From the NCBI GenBank assembly GCA_963678485.1, contig OY782882.1, positions 496,001-560,000 on the forward strand: a DNA stretch of 64,000 nucleotides, given 5' to 3'. The notes under the pieces are model-generated. The model was not told the DNA's origin, did not search any database, and worked only from the letters and a program-made list of their open reading frames with translations. Positions 8,818-17,564 of this stretch are shown piece after piece; the first letter of the stretch is position 1, and every line of letters starts with the position of its first letter. Position numbers and translations under genes: made by a program. This stretch comes from CALGYY01 sp963678485 (GTDB taxonomy: Bacteria > Bacteroidota > Bacteroidia > Bacteroidales > CAIWKO01).

Positions 8818-9453
8818 ATGAATTTTGAATCTGAGATTGACCTTTTGAAAAAGCGTATAGCGCTGGGCTTGCCAGGAAGGGCTGCGCATATACGAATGAT
8901 TCCTACTCACCGAATGCCGGAATTTGAAATGAATATCAGCGAAGGCCGGAAATCTGCTGCCTTACTTTTGCTTTATCCTAAAGAATCATCAATATTCACT
9001 GTTTTTATTAAACGTCCACAATATGAAGGCTTTCACTCGGGACAAATTTCACTTCCTGGGGGAAAGTACCAGGAAGAAGATGGAGACCTAAAACAAACAG
9101 CATTGCGCGAAGCCTTTGAAGAAACAGGAATTATTCCGACTGATGTCACCATACTGACCCAGCTCACCGAACTTTTTATACCACCAAGTAATTTTATCCT
9201 GACCCCGTTTATTGGTTATCAGACGAATCCGCCGCATTTTGTTCCTGAAGTTCGCGAAGTTGCAGAGATAATTGAAGCCGACATCAGTTTATTCAACCCG
9301 TCCAACTTACTGATTAAGGATATTACATTACATAATGGGCGCGTGGTTCAAACACCTTATTACCAAATTGGTGAGCACGTAATCTGGGGCGCAACAGGCA
9401 TGCTCATGCGTGAGTTTGAAGAACTTTATTCAACAATCAATAGGGAAGTCTAA
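8818..9453 (+). CDS. NUDIX hydrolase, CoA pyrophosphatase-like
   Basis: 211 residues. The NUDIX box is present and complete (GGKYQEEDGDLKQTALREAF followed by EETGI), near residues 80-104, preceded by SGQISLPGG. The upstream LLLLYPKESS and the SLPGG context resemble YeaB/NudL-type CoA diphosphatases, which split CoA into 3',5'-ADP and 4'-phosphopantetheine. The C-terminal half (PSNFILTPFIGY, PEVREVAEIIEADI) also fits that subgroup. Single gene, own promoter. CoA as substrate is inferred. Confidence 0.85.
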   Translation: MNFESEIDLLKKRIALGLPGRAAHIRMIPTHRMPEFEMNISEGRKSAALLLLYPKESSIFTVFIKRPQYEGFHSGQISLPGGKYQEEDGDLKQTALREAFEETGIIPTDVTILTQLTELFIPPSNFILTPFIGYQTNPPHFVPEVREVAEIIEADISLFNPSNLLIKDITLHNGRVVQTPYYQIGEHVIWGATGMLMREFEELYSTINREV

Positions 9454-9489
9454 ATCAGAGACTGAAAAATGCCCGACCTCGCTTCCAGA

Positions 9490-10878
9490 TTAAAATATTC
9501 GGGGAACAGCTCCTTCCTTAAGCAATACAAATGACCCGGTGAATGTATTGTAAATTGCAATGCGCTCTCCACCCCTATTATAAACTGCCACAAAGGCATC
9601 CCGGATATGGTGGGTGTTAATCATTACCTCCTGCAATTGTGCAGCTTCCTTGAGCGTATTAAATTTTGTATTAATAAGGAATCGGGTGATTTTCCCACCA
9701 TTTGGCTTGACTGCCGTTTCGGTAGTGATTTCCATTGATTTTAGTGATGGATAGGCTGCACGAAACTTTTCCATGCTTAATCCAAAATAAGCACCCACCT
9801 GAACCATAGCGTAAAAATCGGTGATACCCAGGCTATCCATATATTGCGATAACTCAGCGTACCGGTCTGATACAGAAGGGACACTATCCGTTACCCGGCC
9901 GTCTTTAGTTATGTGAATAGTTATTAGCGTATCTGTCCTCATTGAATACGGTAATTCGAAATACTGGGAAATGCTTGAATCCTTAGGCTGCAAATAACCA
10001 AGGTAGATATCATCGCCTCCATTGCCTCCCGGCCGGTCGGAACTAAGGAGAAAACGATCACCAGTATCAAAAAACCAACGATCATTATACTCTGTATTTA
10101 TTGGATCCTTGAGACGTTGAGGCATCTGCCAGTTGCCAAGCGTATCCAACTCACAGACAAAAATATCAAAGCCTTTGGAATCGGAGCGACCATCAGAAGC
10201 AAACCAAATACGCTTACCATCGGCACTTAATCGAACATCGACCTCTTCCCCCGCTGTATTCGCTACGCTCAGTGGCATCCAGTTAAGGTTTGCATCATTA
10301 TCATTATATACGGTATAATAAATATCGTGACCCCCAAGTCCGCCCTCTCTTTCTGAAGCAATTACCATAAGATTTCCTGCTAAAGCAATAGATTGCTCGT
10401 GACCCTGAGAATTGACAGAGCGGTTCATTGCAACAGCTTGCTGCCACTGACCTTTGTTGTTCTTTGATACATAAATATCCCCATTACCAAAGGTTTTATA
10501 AAGATACAGACGATCCCCATTTAAGGATGCTCCAGCAATTGCGGTATGATCATCGGAATTGAAGAAATATCCATGACTTCCACCATTCCAAGTTTTTCCG
10601 GATATAGCAGCCACATAGATATCTTCATTGTCCTCAAATACCGATTCATTTACATGATTGTTTTTACGATCACTGGTAAAGTAAAGATGCATTCCTGCTC
10701 CAACAACCGGAGCATAATCGTTCGCCGAACTATTCACATTAATACGCTCGAAAATTAGTGAATCTCCTGACCCCAAGTCGTTCCAGAGAATACACTTTGA
10801 GGGTGACTGCGACCATGCAGACATCCCAAAGGCAAGCAAAACGGCCATCAATAAACTAAAGCGCAGCACACGCCTCAT
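9490..10878 (-). CDS. PD40 beta-propeller protein with C-terminal SPOR-like domain
   Basis: 462 residues with a signal peptide (cleavage near SAWSQ). Residues about 45-300 contain PD40/WD40-like repeats: HLYFTSDRKN, RIWFASDGRSDSKGFDI, FLLSSDRPGGNGGDDIY. From about residue 345 there is a SPOR-like module (FYAMVQVGAYFGLSMEKF ... IRDAFVAVYNRGGERI), a fold that binds denuded peptidoglycan in other proteins. The start overlaps the PorP/SprF-like gene by 4 bp, so the two are translationally coupled. Probably a periplasmic partner of the surface/T9SS module; it differs from PorE, which has TPR, PD40 and OmpA domains. Confidence 0.75.
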   Translation of the reverse strand: MRRVLRFSLLMAVLLAFGMSAWSQSPSKCILWNDLGSGDSLIFERINVNSSANDYAPVVGAGMHLYFTSDRKNNHVNESVFEDNEDIYVAAISGKTWNGGSHGYFFNSDDHTAIAGASLNGDRLYLYKTFGNGDIYVSKNNKGQWQQAVAMNRSVNSQGHEQSIALAGNLMVIASEREGGLGGHDIYYTVYNDNDANLNWMPLSVANTAGEEVDVRLSADGKRIWFASDGRSDSKGFDIFVCELDTLGNWQMPQRLKDPINTEYNDRWFFDTGDRFLLSSDRPGGNGGDDIYLGYLQPKDSSISQYFELPYSMRTDTLITIHITKDGRVTDSVPSVSDRYAELSQYMDSLGITDFYAMVQVGAYFGLSMEKFRAAYPSLKSMEITTETAVKPNGGKITRFLINTKFNTLKEAAQLQEVMINTHHIRDAFVAVYNRGGERIAIYNTFTGSFVLLKEGAVPRIF

Positions 10879-11822
10879 TTCGACCTCCTGCCTTCGTTGA
10901 ACAATTTGCGTACAAAAATGGCATTATTAAACCCTTTATATGTATATGCAGTGGCATCAACCCAGGCACCGTAACTGCAGGCATAGCCAAAATCCCATGA
11001 TTGAGCTTTGATGCTTGCATCAAACTTCAATGCACCATTCGATTGGTAACCAACACCCACCGAAGCAACATTCAGGAAACTGAAGTCAACACCACCTTCG
11101 TACTGAAACGCGGTGAATTCAATAGCTGCTGCAATAGCATGAAGTTCAAGATCAAGCTTGCTTTTTTCCTGCAAGTTGAATGTGTACGATCCCATAATAT
11201 AATAATGTCTTTTCCTTGCATTCTTGAACTGATCGTTCATGAAGTTCGACTTTGTTCCCAATAATTGGTATGCGCTTATACCAGCATAATATTTATTCTC
11301 ACGAAGAAAGGCAATACCCAGCGAAGCATCACCGTTGGGCGAAACACCTGCATTATTTAAAAGGTCCGGATCATTCGGATCGGCAACACTTATATCAGCA
11401 TGTCTGATTTTATCCTGAATAAAATGACCTGCCAGCGAAAACGAAAGTTTATCACCTTTTTTATCCCCCTCATCACCGGATTTTTTATTAATAAATACAT
11501 AATATGCTAATCCAAGTTGTATATCAGTTTTTGATGACAGACCTTGCTGATCATAATTAACCTTCAATCCCGCACCTAATTTGTCGATTAGAAAACCGCT
11601 GCACATCAGGGTTGCGGAGCGGGGGTGATTATCGAACCCACTCATGCTGCTTGATGCAATCAACGCGGCAGAAGGCACAGAATGTAATGGCATTAATGCA
11701 AGATTGTGCAGTTCGGGGAATTTATGACTAAATGTATTGATACCCATCCCTACCTGAAACTGAGCAATGGAAACATTTATCGTTACTAAGATAAATACGA
11801 ATGCTATGAATAATTTACGCAT
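10875..11822 (-). CDS. PorP/SprF-family T9SS outer-membrane protein
   Basis: 315 residues, signal peptide (MRKLFIAFVFILVTINVSIA), then alternating beta strands of an outer-membrane barrel. Family features include the early ALMPLHSVPSAALIASS and SFSLAGHFIQDK segments and the late VGVGYQSNGALKFDASIK region. PorP/SprF proteins pair with large SprB-like adhesins and help anchor or export them via T9SS; here the SprB-like gene lies 12 bp upstream. Some normal N-terminal family sequence (the QYM/NPA-type motif) is weak, so exact subfamily is uncertain. Confidence 0.8.
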   Translation of the reverse strand: MRKLFIAFVFILVTINVSIAQFQVGMGINTFSHKFPELHNLALMPLHSVPSAALIASSSMSGFDNHPRSATLMCSGFLIDKLGAGLKVNYDQQGLSSKTDIQLGLAYYVFINKKSGDEGDKKGDKLSFSLAGHFIQDKIRHADISVADPNDPDLLNNAGVSPNGDASLGIAFLRENKYYAGISAYQLLGTKSNFMNDQFKNARKRHYYIMGSYTFNLQEKSKLDLELHAIAAAIEFTAFQYEGGVDFSFLNVASVGVGYQSNGALKFDASIKAQSWDFGYACSYGAWVDATAYTYKGFNNAIFVRKLFNEGRRSK

Positions 11823-11834
11823 GATCAGTTCCTC

Positions 11835-13370
11835 CTAATAATTGACGTTTAATGAATTCTTATACTCAACCACACGTCCGCCCTTGCTGATTCGTAGGTA
11901 CACATAAAAAACTGTCCCCGATGCAGTCTTGTCAGATGCCAGTGGATCCCAACTCATATTACAGTCGGTGGAACTGAATACTTGCGTTCCTTCGTTTGTA
12001 TAAATGGTAGCGGTGAATTCATCCATATCACAGGCTCCACCAATTTTAAACACATCATTAAATCCATCACCATTTGCGGTAATCATATTGGGAATCAGCA
12101 AACATATCTCTTGTCCTTCACTAACAGTAACTGAATCTGTCATAGCGCAGCCACGACTATCAGTCACGGTGAGGATATAAGTTCCAGGAGCAGTCAACGA
12201 AACGGCAGCAGTATTTTCTCCCGACGACCAGAGATAATTAAGGATACCAGAACCTCCCGAATAGGTCGCCAGTGCCTGACCGTAGAGACCTTCATCACAC
12301 GAAACGCCTGTTAGACTTACGCTTCCCTGCAAAGGAACAAAGGGTTCCACACGAACGGTACCTGCAAGATTACAAGCACTGTCATCAGAAACCACATAAG
12401 CATAATCGCCGGAAACTAATCCAGTAATGGTAAATGCTGTGGAGGTAAAACCGCCCGGGCCCGTCCAAATACAATGATAATCGGGTAATGGATCACCACC
12501 TGTAGCAGCAAGTGTGATACTACCAATCATATCTGAAAAACACTGATTATGGACAACAGCTTGCGAAACCACCAGTGGCGTTGCCGACTGGTTAATGAGT
12601 ATCTGTGCATAATTTGCGCATCCTGTCGCCAGTTCAAGCGTTGTAACTATATAGGTTCCTGCAAGAAAATTTCCCGACGCGTTGAATGAAGTATCTGTGG
12701 ATGTAATACTAATGGTATCGAATGGTGTATTCCAGCTATAATTGTAATAGGATCCTACGCCTGCATTATCTGCCTGAACCATCATAGAGCCCATCAACCC
12801 GTTACATACGAATGAGTCAATTACAAAGCTGACGGGCACTACAGCAAGATTGGGAATATTAACATTCATATCTGCTGTGCATCCCCATGTGTCGGTTATG
12901 CGAACCACATAATCGCCGCCTCGCACCCCGGCAATATTCTGAGTGGTATAAATAGAATCGAAGTCAACAGCTGTCCATACAAAAGTATATGGTGCTACCC
13001 CTCCTGTGGCAGTAATATTAACTGCCCCATTATTATGACCATCGCAATCACTTGATAGCACCGAGGCCAGCGCCATTGCCAGTGAATCCGGACTGCCTAA
13101 TGTCAGAACGAAAGTGGAGTCAACCCCCAAGCTATCTGTAATGGTGAGTCCGTAAGTTCCCGCAAACAGATCATGTATGGCCTGCGTTGTATCGGAAGTA
13201 CTCCATACAAAAGTATAGGGAGCAGTTCCCCAATTCGCGGGAGCTGCAATAAGAGCCCCTGTATTCTGCCCGTAACACGGGATATCGTGGAGTACCTGAA
13301 TTTGTGCATTAACGCGGGAAGACATTCCCGTCATCAGCACGAGCATTAATAATAGTAAAGGTTTCTTCAT
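11835..13370 (-). CDS. SprB-like surface protein with CHU_C (gliding-type) C-terminus
   Basis: 511 residues, signal peptide (MKKPLLLLMLVLMTGMSSRV). The body is a row of SprB/Ig-like repeats, each near 80-90 residues, with recurring GGVAPYTFVWT, TYGLTITDSLG, DYVVRITDTWGC and TYILTVTDSRGC motifs. The last 85 residues form the gliding-motility-associated type B sorting domain (LIPNMITANGDGFNDVFKIG...). Such proteins are exported by T9SS and stay on the surface, acting as adhesins. First gene of a three-gene operon with the PorP/SprF-like and PD40-SPOR genes. Much shorter than true SprB. Confidence 0.85.
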   Translation of the reverse strand: MKKPLLLLMLVLMTGMSSRVNAQIQVLHDIPCYGQNTGALIAAPANWGTAPYTFVWSTSDTTQAIHDLFAGTYGLTITDSLGVDSTFVLTLGSPDSLAMALASVLSSDCDGHNNGAVNITATGGVAPYTFVWTAVDFDSIYTTQNIAGVRGGDYVVRITDTWGCTADMNVNIPNLAVVPVSFVIDSFVCNGLMGSMMVQADNAGVGSYYNYSWNTPFDTISITSTDTSFNASGNFLAGTYIVTTLELATGCANYAQILINQSATPLVVSQAVVHNQCFSDMIGSITLAATGGDPLPDYHCIWTGPGGFTSTAFTITGLVSGDYAYVVSDDSACNLAGTVRVEPFVPLQGSVSLTGVSCDEGLYGQALATYSGGSGILNYLWSSGENTAAVSLTAPGTYILTVTDSRGCAMTDSVTVSEGQEICLLIPNMITANGDGFNDVFKIGGACDMDEFTATIYTNEGTQVFSSTDCNMSWDPLASDKTASGTVFYVYLRISKGGRVVEYKNSLNVNY

Positions 13371-13628
13371 AAATATAATGTATCTTTTTGCAGGTGAAAG
13401 TACGTTTAATTTTCTTTAATGTTTTAAAAGCCGGCGAAATATAGGAACAGTGCAGAAAAAAAACAAATAAAATACGAGAATATATTTACACAAGTCAGGA
13501 TTGATAAGGCTTTCATGGAAAATATATTTTTGTTTATACAAAATAATAATCGAAATATCGATTTTTTCACACCAGTAAAAACCAGCAGCGACAAGGGTGA
13601 ATCTGATAAAGTGTCAACTAAGATTTTA

Positions 13629-14537
13629 TTACTTATTGTACTTCTTAATCGCTGATTCATAATTATGCTTCAACTCATTTATTAAACGTTTGGGGGAAAT
13701 CACTGTGAGCGTATCACCCAGTGACATTAGTTCCATTATAAAGTCTCTACTAATATCCAGGTATAAACTAATGCGCAGCTCATCTCCATTATCCGCAAGT
13801 ATCTTTTGTGATTCATGCAAAGGAAAGCTCTTTATATACTTTCCCTGGGTTGGTGTAACTGACAACACAACGTCAACCGGACCATTAGCGGGATCGCTGA
13901 GCACCCCAAAACAGTGTCGGAATTTTTCGTTCGGTTGAAAACCTTTTGGTATGATAAAACCCTTTGTAGTGATATTGAGATTTGACATACGATCCAGACC
14001 GAAGGTTTTTATTTGAGAATCTTTCTGGTCGTTTGCAACCAAATACCAACGATTGTGCGATTCCCTAAGTGCATAGGGCTCCACCGAACGCGTTTGTTTC
14101 TGTCCATCCCAGTATTTTTCGTACGTAAAGCGTAATACTTTATGCGTCTGTATCGCATGCAGCAGGCTATTGAAATGTTCGGTCCCTACGGGTCTGCGTT
14201 TTTCAAAGCTCACATAGGGTGACGCTTTATCACTAAGGTTACAAAGATTAACAATATCGAGTGCTTCCAGCATACGGTGATTCATATCGCGGTCTTCTTC
14301 GGCTTCGGTAATGCGATAGACTTTTGCCCCGTGATCATATTTTATTTCAATATTGAACAACGACAATATTTCGAGTAAATCCCGCTGAAATGTACGCTTC
14401 GACATTTGGTTATGATAGCTATAAATTTCCGCATCTCGTTCTAGATAACCAACGATTTCCTCGAAGGTGGCTTCTCCTTGGTGCTGAAGCTTTTTAATGA
14501 TAGCAAGGTAACGTAGAAAATGCTCGCGCTTGGTCAT
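13629..14537 (-). CDS. WYL-domain transcriptional regulator
   Basis: 302 residues. The N-terminus is a winged helix-turn-helix of the DeoR/HTH_11 type (MTKREHFLRYLAIIKKLQ... MSKRTFQRDLLEI). Residues about 125-200 form the WYL domain (VLRFTYEKYWDG, RSVEPYALRESHNRWYLVA), followed by a WCX-like C-terminal part. WYL domains sense ligands such as nucleotides or single-stranded nucleic acid in other regulators. No obvious target gene is adjacent; tRNA-Val lies directly upstream on the same strand. Confidence 0.88.
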   Translation of the reverse strand: MTKREHFLRYLAIIKKLQHQGEATFEEIVGYLERDAEIYSYHNQMSKRTFQRDLLEILSLFNIEIKYDHGAKVYRITEAEEDRDMNHRMLEALDIVNLCNLSDKASPYVSFEKRRPVGTEHFNSLLHAIQTHKVLRFTYEKYWDGQKQTRSVEPYALRESHNRWYLVANDQKDSQIKTFGLDRMSNLNITTKGFIIPKGFQPNEKFRHCFGVLSDPANGPVDVVLSVTPTQGKYIKSFPLHESQKILADNGDELRISLYLDISRDFIMELMSLGDTLTVISPKRLINELKHNYESAIKKYNK

Positions 14538-14610
14538 TGCTTATTGTTTACTGAAATATTCAGGCGCTAAGATAAGAAAGAAGCGCGACAAAAAGTGACG
14601 CCAAAAAAAA

Positions 14611-14626
14611 AGCCCCATACGGGGCT
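14611..14626 (-). terminator. Intrinsic terminator after tRNA-Val
   Basis: AGCCCC / GGGGCT stem with a 4-nt loop followed, on the minus strand, by nine T residues. It lies 17 bp after the tRNA. Confidence 0.88.
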
Positions 14627-14642
14627 GTGAGTGATAAGTTGT

Positions 14643-14716
14643 GGGTGGTAATGGATTCGAACCATCGACCCCTACCCTGTCAAGGTAATGCTCTAAACCA
14701 ACTGAGCTAACCACCC
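14643..14716 (-). tRNA. tRNA-Val(GAC)
   Basis: 74 nt on the minus strand. Acceptor GGGTGGT/ACCACCC pairs fully, D arm GCTC..GAGC, anticodon stem TTACC/GGTAG with loop TTGACAG giving anticodon GAC (codon GUC, Val), T arm GATGG-TTCGAAT-CCATT. The 3' CCA is not encoded. It has its own -7 box and terminator. Confidence 0.95.
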
Positions 14717-14726
14717 AAAAACAGGG

Positions 14727-14734
14727 CAAAGATA
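14727..14734 (-). promoter_or_regulatory. Bacteroidota -7 box TATCTTTG for tRNA-Val
   Basis: Exact TAnnTTTG on the minus strand ending 10 bp before the tRNA 5' end. Confidence 0.6.
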
Positions 14735-14824
14735 TTAAATATTTTGAAAGCCCAAAAGTATGTAGCTTGTTTTGAAAAATTAGTCAACCAGAAAAAATTA
14801 ACTGATTGACTAATTGTGGTATAC

Positions 14825-15616
14825 TTACCGAACGATAATTTTCTTTACTGCAGTAGCACTTCCTGTATTGATTCTTAAAAAATAAATCCCTTTGCTAAGT
14901 TGTGGGATGGAACGCGCGTCCCACTGCAATTGATGGTCACCTGCAGGCTGATTGCCATCTGCGAGGACAGCAATGTTTCTTCCATTTAAATCAAGCAGCG
15001 AAATCGTTACATCAGATAAGGTTTCCAAAGAATAATTGATGGTTGCCACATCAGAAACAGGATTAGGTGTACAAGCAAATTTCAATTTCGAAATCGCTGC
15101 CTCATCAATACCTGAAGATGGAGTCCAGTACAGTGCCATATTTGTAAAATTCCCGCTATTAGCCGGAGTCACAGAGTGTGCAGTACCATCTTTCAGAAAT
15201 TGAACATAGGTCCAATTACCAGCAGCGTTTTTATCGCTCATCTGTATATAAACTCTGTAATAGCCATCTGCAACCACTGCTGCACTCACATTAGTAGAAT
15301 TCCATGTAAAGGTTAACGTTCCGTGACCATTGCGCGTTGCACCCGTAACTGCATCCACCACATTATACGATGATGCAGTAATCCATTTATTCAAATATTG
15401 GATACGTGAGGAAGCATAGCGAATTTTTGTCTTAACAAAATTGCCATTAGTATCAGCAATCCACAACGCAATCACATTCACATTGCTGTAATTTCCAGCA
15501 GGCTCAGTCGTTGTTACGCTGAAAGTTAAAGTACCTGCCGTTTGCGCATCAACCTTAGTAGTAATATTAGCCAAACACAGTACAATCATGCTCGCGAGCA
15601 ATACCAATCTCTTCAT
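14825..15616 (-). CDS. DUF2271-like protein with T9SS sorting domain
   Basis: 263 residues with a signal peptide (cleavage near KVDAQ). Residues about 30-155 match the DUF2271 pattern of periplasmic proteins: NVIALWIADTNGNFVKT, DAVTGATRNGHGTLTFTW and DGYYRVYIQM. The last 80 residues are a type A T9SS sorting domain (CTPNPVSDVATINY ... GIYFLRINTG). DUF2271 genes elsewhere often sit near FMN-dependent or PepSY electron-transfer genes. It ends the operon of haem-motif proteins, which suggests a surface redox function; that is inference. Confidence 0.7.
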   Translation of the reverse strand: MKRLVLLASMIVLCLANITTKVDAQTAGTLTFSVTTTEPAGNYSNVNVIALWIADTNGNFVKTKIRYASSRIQYLNKWITASSYNVVDAVTGATRNGHGTLTFTWNSTNVSAAVVADGYYRVYIQMSDKNAAGNWTYVQFLKDGTAHSVTPANSGNFTNMALYWTPSSGIDEAAISKLKFACTPNPVSDVATINYSLETLSDVTISLLDLNGRNIAVLADGNQPAGDHQLQWDARSIPQLSKGIYFLRINTGSATAVKKIIVR

Positions 15617-15674
15617 AATTCATTCTTTTATCGTTTATAAATATAATGAGCAGCAACAAATATTATACAGGCTG

Positions 15675-16241
15675 TTAGCTAGCTTTTTCTTTCACTTCCA
15701 TTTTTGCGGAATAAATGGCTTCTGGTTTTCCACCAACTAGGAAACAACCATAGAATGTTACTTTACCTTTTCCAGCAGCAGGGGCAGTCCATTTGAATGA
15801 CCATGATTTATAGGCGCGACCTGTAACGCCCATATCTTTTTGTGTGATATATTTTCCCTTACCGGTGAGCTTTGTTTCGGCATTATTAATCACCGTCATG
15901 GTTCCCAGTAGTTCACCGGTTGGGCTTTGAGGTGAAACCTGAAAGCCAAACCTGCTTGAGGTAGCACCACCAATGGCAGTTGCAGTAATAGTATAGGAAG
16001 CACCCGGTGTATATCCATCGGCAGGAATATTGGATTTAATCAGCCCTTCCTTAAAAACAGCAGTTCCTTTGTGACATTCAGCCTGTGCACAAGTATGTCC
16101 GTCGGCCGGACTTCCCGTACATCCATTGGGTGAACCAGCAGTATAAGACCAAGATGTCTGTGCCATCAAAGTAACCATTACACCAGCAGCAACAAGCACT
16201 AACATTAATTTTACAATCTGTGAACGTTTCATAATTTTCAT
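15675..16241 (-). CDS. Reeler/choice-of-anchor V-type exported protein with CX4CH motif
   Basis: 188 residues; start at 16241 or the Met at 16232. A signal peptide (IVKLMLVLVAAGVMVTL) is followed by SPADGHTCAQAECHKG, a CX4CH haem-type motif. The rest (YTPGASYTITATAIGG... RFGFQVSPQSPTGELLG ... KSWSFKWTAPAAGKGKVTFYG) matches the Reeler / choice-of-anchor V beta-sandwich often linked to a single C-type haem in Bacteroidota. Member of the 14825-18224 operon. Haem attachment is predicted, not shown. Confidence 0.7.
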   Translation of the reverse strand: MKIMKRSQIVKLMLVLVAAGVMVTLMAQTSWSYTAGSPNGCTGSPADGHTCAQAECHKGTAVFKEGLIKSNIPADGYTPGASYTITATAIGGATSSRFGFQVSPQSPTGELLGTMTVINNAETKLTGKGKYITQKDMGVTGRAYKSWSFKWTAPAAGKGKVTFYGCFLVGGKPEAIYSAKMEVKEKAS

Positions 16242-16262
16242 TTTTTCTTGTTAAACATAGTA

Positions 16263-17156
16263 TCAATATTCAGCCACACGAAACAATCGACTCATATTAA
16301 AGCCAATGTGTATTCCTTTATGCGTCCAGCTTTCAGTATTTTGAGTGATGAATTGATTCTCGATCATATTAATTCCATTGGTGAGAAAAATATGGAATAC
16401 GTGTTTGCCGGTGAAGACTTCAATGCCACCAGACAAACTATTGGTAAGATCTGCACCGCTGTATTGGGAGCTAATCTGATTTGGAAATAAATAATAGTAT
16501 TCTGCAGTAAGGGCAACACGGGTGCTCACACGTACGCGGGCACCAACGCCTAAAGCGAATACATCGTTATGATCAGCTGCAGTAGGAACAAGATTTCGGT
16601 GAACGTAAGTTGGAGCCAACTGTATTCCCACCCTATCCCAAAGTTTGCGGCCAATGATGAGTTGATATGTATAACTCATACGCGAAGTAAAGTAATTGGT
16701 TCTGTCAGGATTTGCCCAGGGAGTCCCATTAATACTCATTCCAGCATAACCTATCAAACTAAGCGGCATATTCTTTTTACCTTTGCTTTGACGCAATATT
16801 TTAAATTTCAACATACCGTCATATTGCTTACCAACCGTGGTGCGGCCAATTCCAACTTCCAACCAATCGGTAATTCCATATTCAAAACCAAATGCAAAAG
16901 ACGCCTGATCAAGTCCGAAAAAATCCTTAAAACCCTGATCAAGTCTGCCCATGCGATGTTGAATCTTCAATTCAAGCACACCTTTAGGCGTGGTTTCTAT
17001 GGACTGCCCATTCAATACACGTGTTCCAAAAAAAGCTTTGGTAATATAGGTGGTTTCTTCCTCTGCAACGGCAGGAATGCTGTCCTGTGCAACTACCTGC
17101 ACACACTGCAAGAGCATTGCAAAAAAAAGAAAAAAGATGCTTCGGTTAAATTTCAT
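16263..17156 (-). CDS. DUF5777-family beta-barrel protein
   Basis: 297 residues with a signal peptide (ending VVAQ). Alternating beta strands such as VLELKIQHRMGRLDQG, FAFGFEYGITDWLEVGIGR and VALTAEYYYLFPNQ mark an outer-membrane barrel of the DUF5777 type. These barrels often lie beside cytochrome-like and YceI-like genes in Bacteroidota. It sits in the middle of the operon of CX4CH proteins and could be their outer-membrane conduit or anchor; no direct evidence of transport is visible. Confidence 0.75.
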   Translation of the reverse strand: MKFNRSIFFLFFAMLLQCVQVVAQDSIPAVAEEETTYITKAFFGTRVLNGQSIETTPKGVLELKIQHRMGRLDQGFKDFFGLDQASFAFGFEYGITDWLEVGIGRTTVGKQYDGMLKFKILRQSKGKKNMPLSLIGYAGMSINGTPWANPDRTNYFTSRMSYTYQLIIGRKLWDRVGIQLAPTYVHRNLVPTAADHNDVFALGVGARVRVSTRVALTAEYYYLFPNQISSQYSGADLTNSLSGGIEVFTGKHVFHIFLTNGINMIENQFITQNTESWTHKGIHIGFNMSRLFRVAEY

Positions 17157-17186
17157 ATTTATCTTATAAGGCGGTTATTAATATGA

Positions 17187-17546
17187 TTAATTGAGGGGGT
17201 TGGCACACCACAATTGCAATTGTTTCTTTTCACAGGCTGACCAAGTGAAACGGCTGGCATGATTAGCGTTGCTGGCTGCACCGTAAATAGTGGAAGCTGC
17301 TGCTGATGCTGTAGCAAAACTGCTAAGGTCGGGGGATTGCTGAGCGGTTTGATGACACCCGGAGATTGCACAACGGCTATCTAAAAAAGTTTTTATAGGT
17401 GCGGTATACGTCACACTCGAAGTATCGCAACTAACAGTGCTCACTGCAGGGTATAATTGATCTTCCTTATCGTAGTAGCAAGAGAGCAACATCCCAAACA
17501 GACTTATCATTACCAGCAAGCCTAGCCCTTGTTTGAACAATTTCAT
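17187..17546 (-). CDS. Small cytochrome-like lipoprotein with one CX4CH motif
   Basis: 119 residues. The lipoprotein signal peptide ends MLLSC (Cys near residue 23). One haem-type motif is present, RCAISGCHQT (CX4CH), within the short pattern IKTFLDSRCAISGCH that also occurs in the larger neighbour. A second shared stretch, SCDTSSVTYTA, matches SCDTASVTYSA of the next gene, showing that the two are paralogous. Probably a membrane-bound single-haem electron carrier. Confidence 0.7.
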   Translation of the reverse strand: MKLFKQGLGLLVMISLFGMLLSCYYDKEDQLYPAVSTVSCDTSSVTYTAPIKTFLDSRCAISGCHQTAQQSPDLSSFATASAAASTIYGAASNANHASRFTWSACEKKQLQLWCANPLN

Positions 17547-17564
17547 TAGTCGTAAATTTTATTA

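Noticed and set aside
13424..13660. 78-residue open frame upstream of the SprB-like gene on the minus strand
   Set aside because: It overlaps the end of the WYL gene, has no motif, and shows hydrophobic and basic runs typical of AT-rich non-coding DNA.
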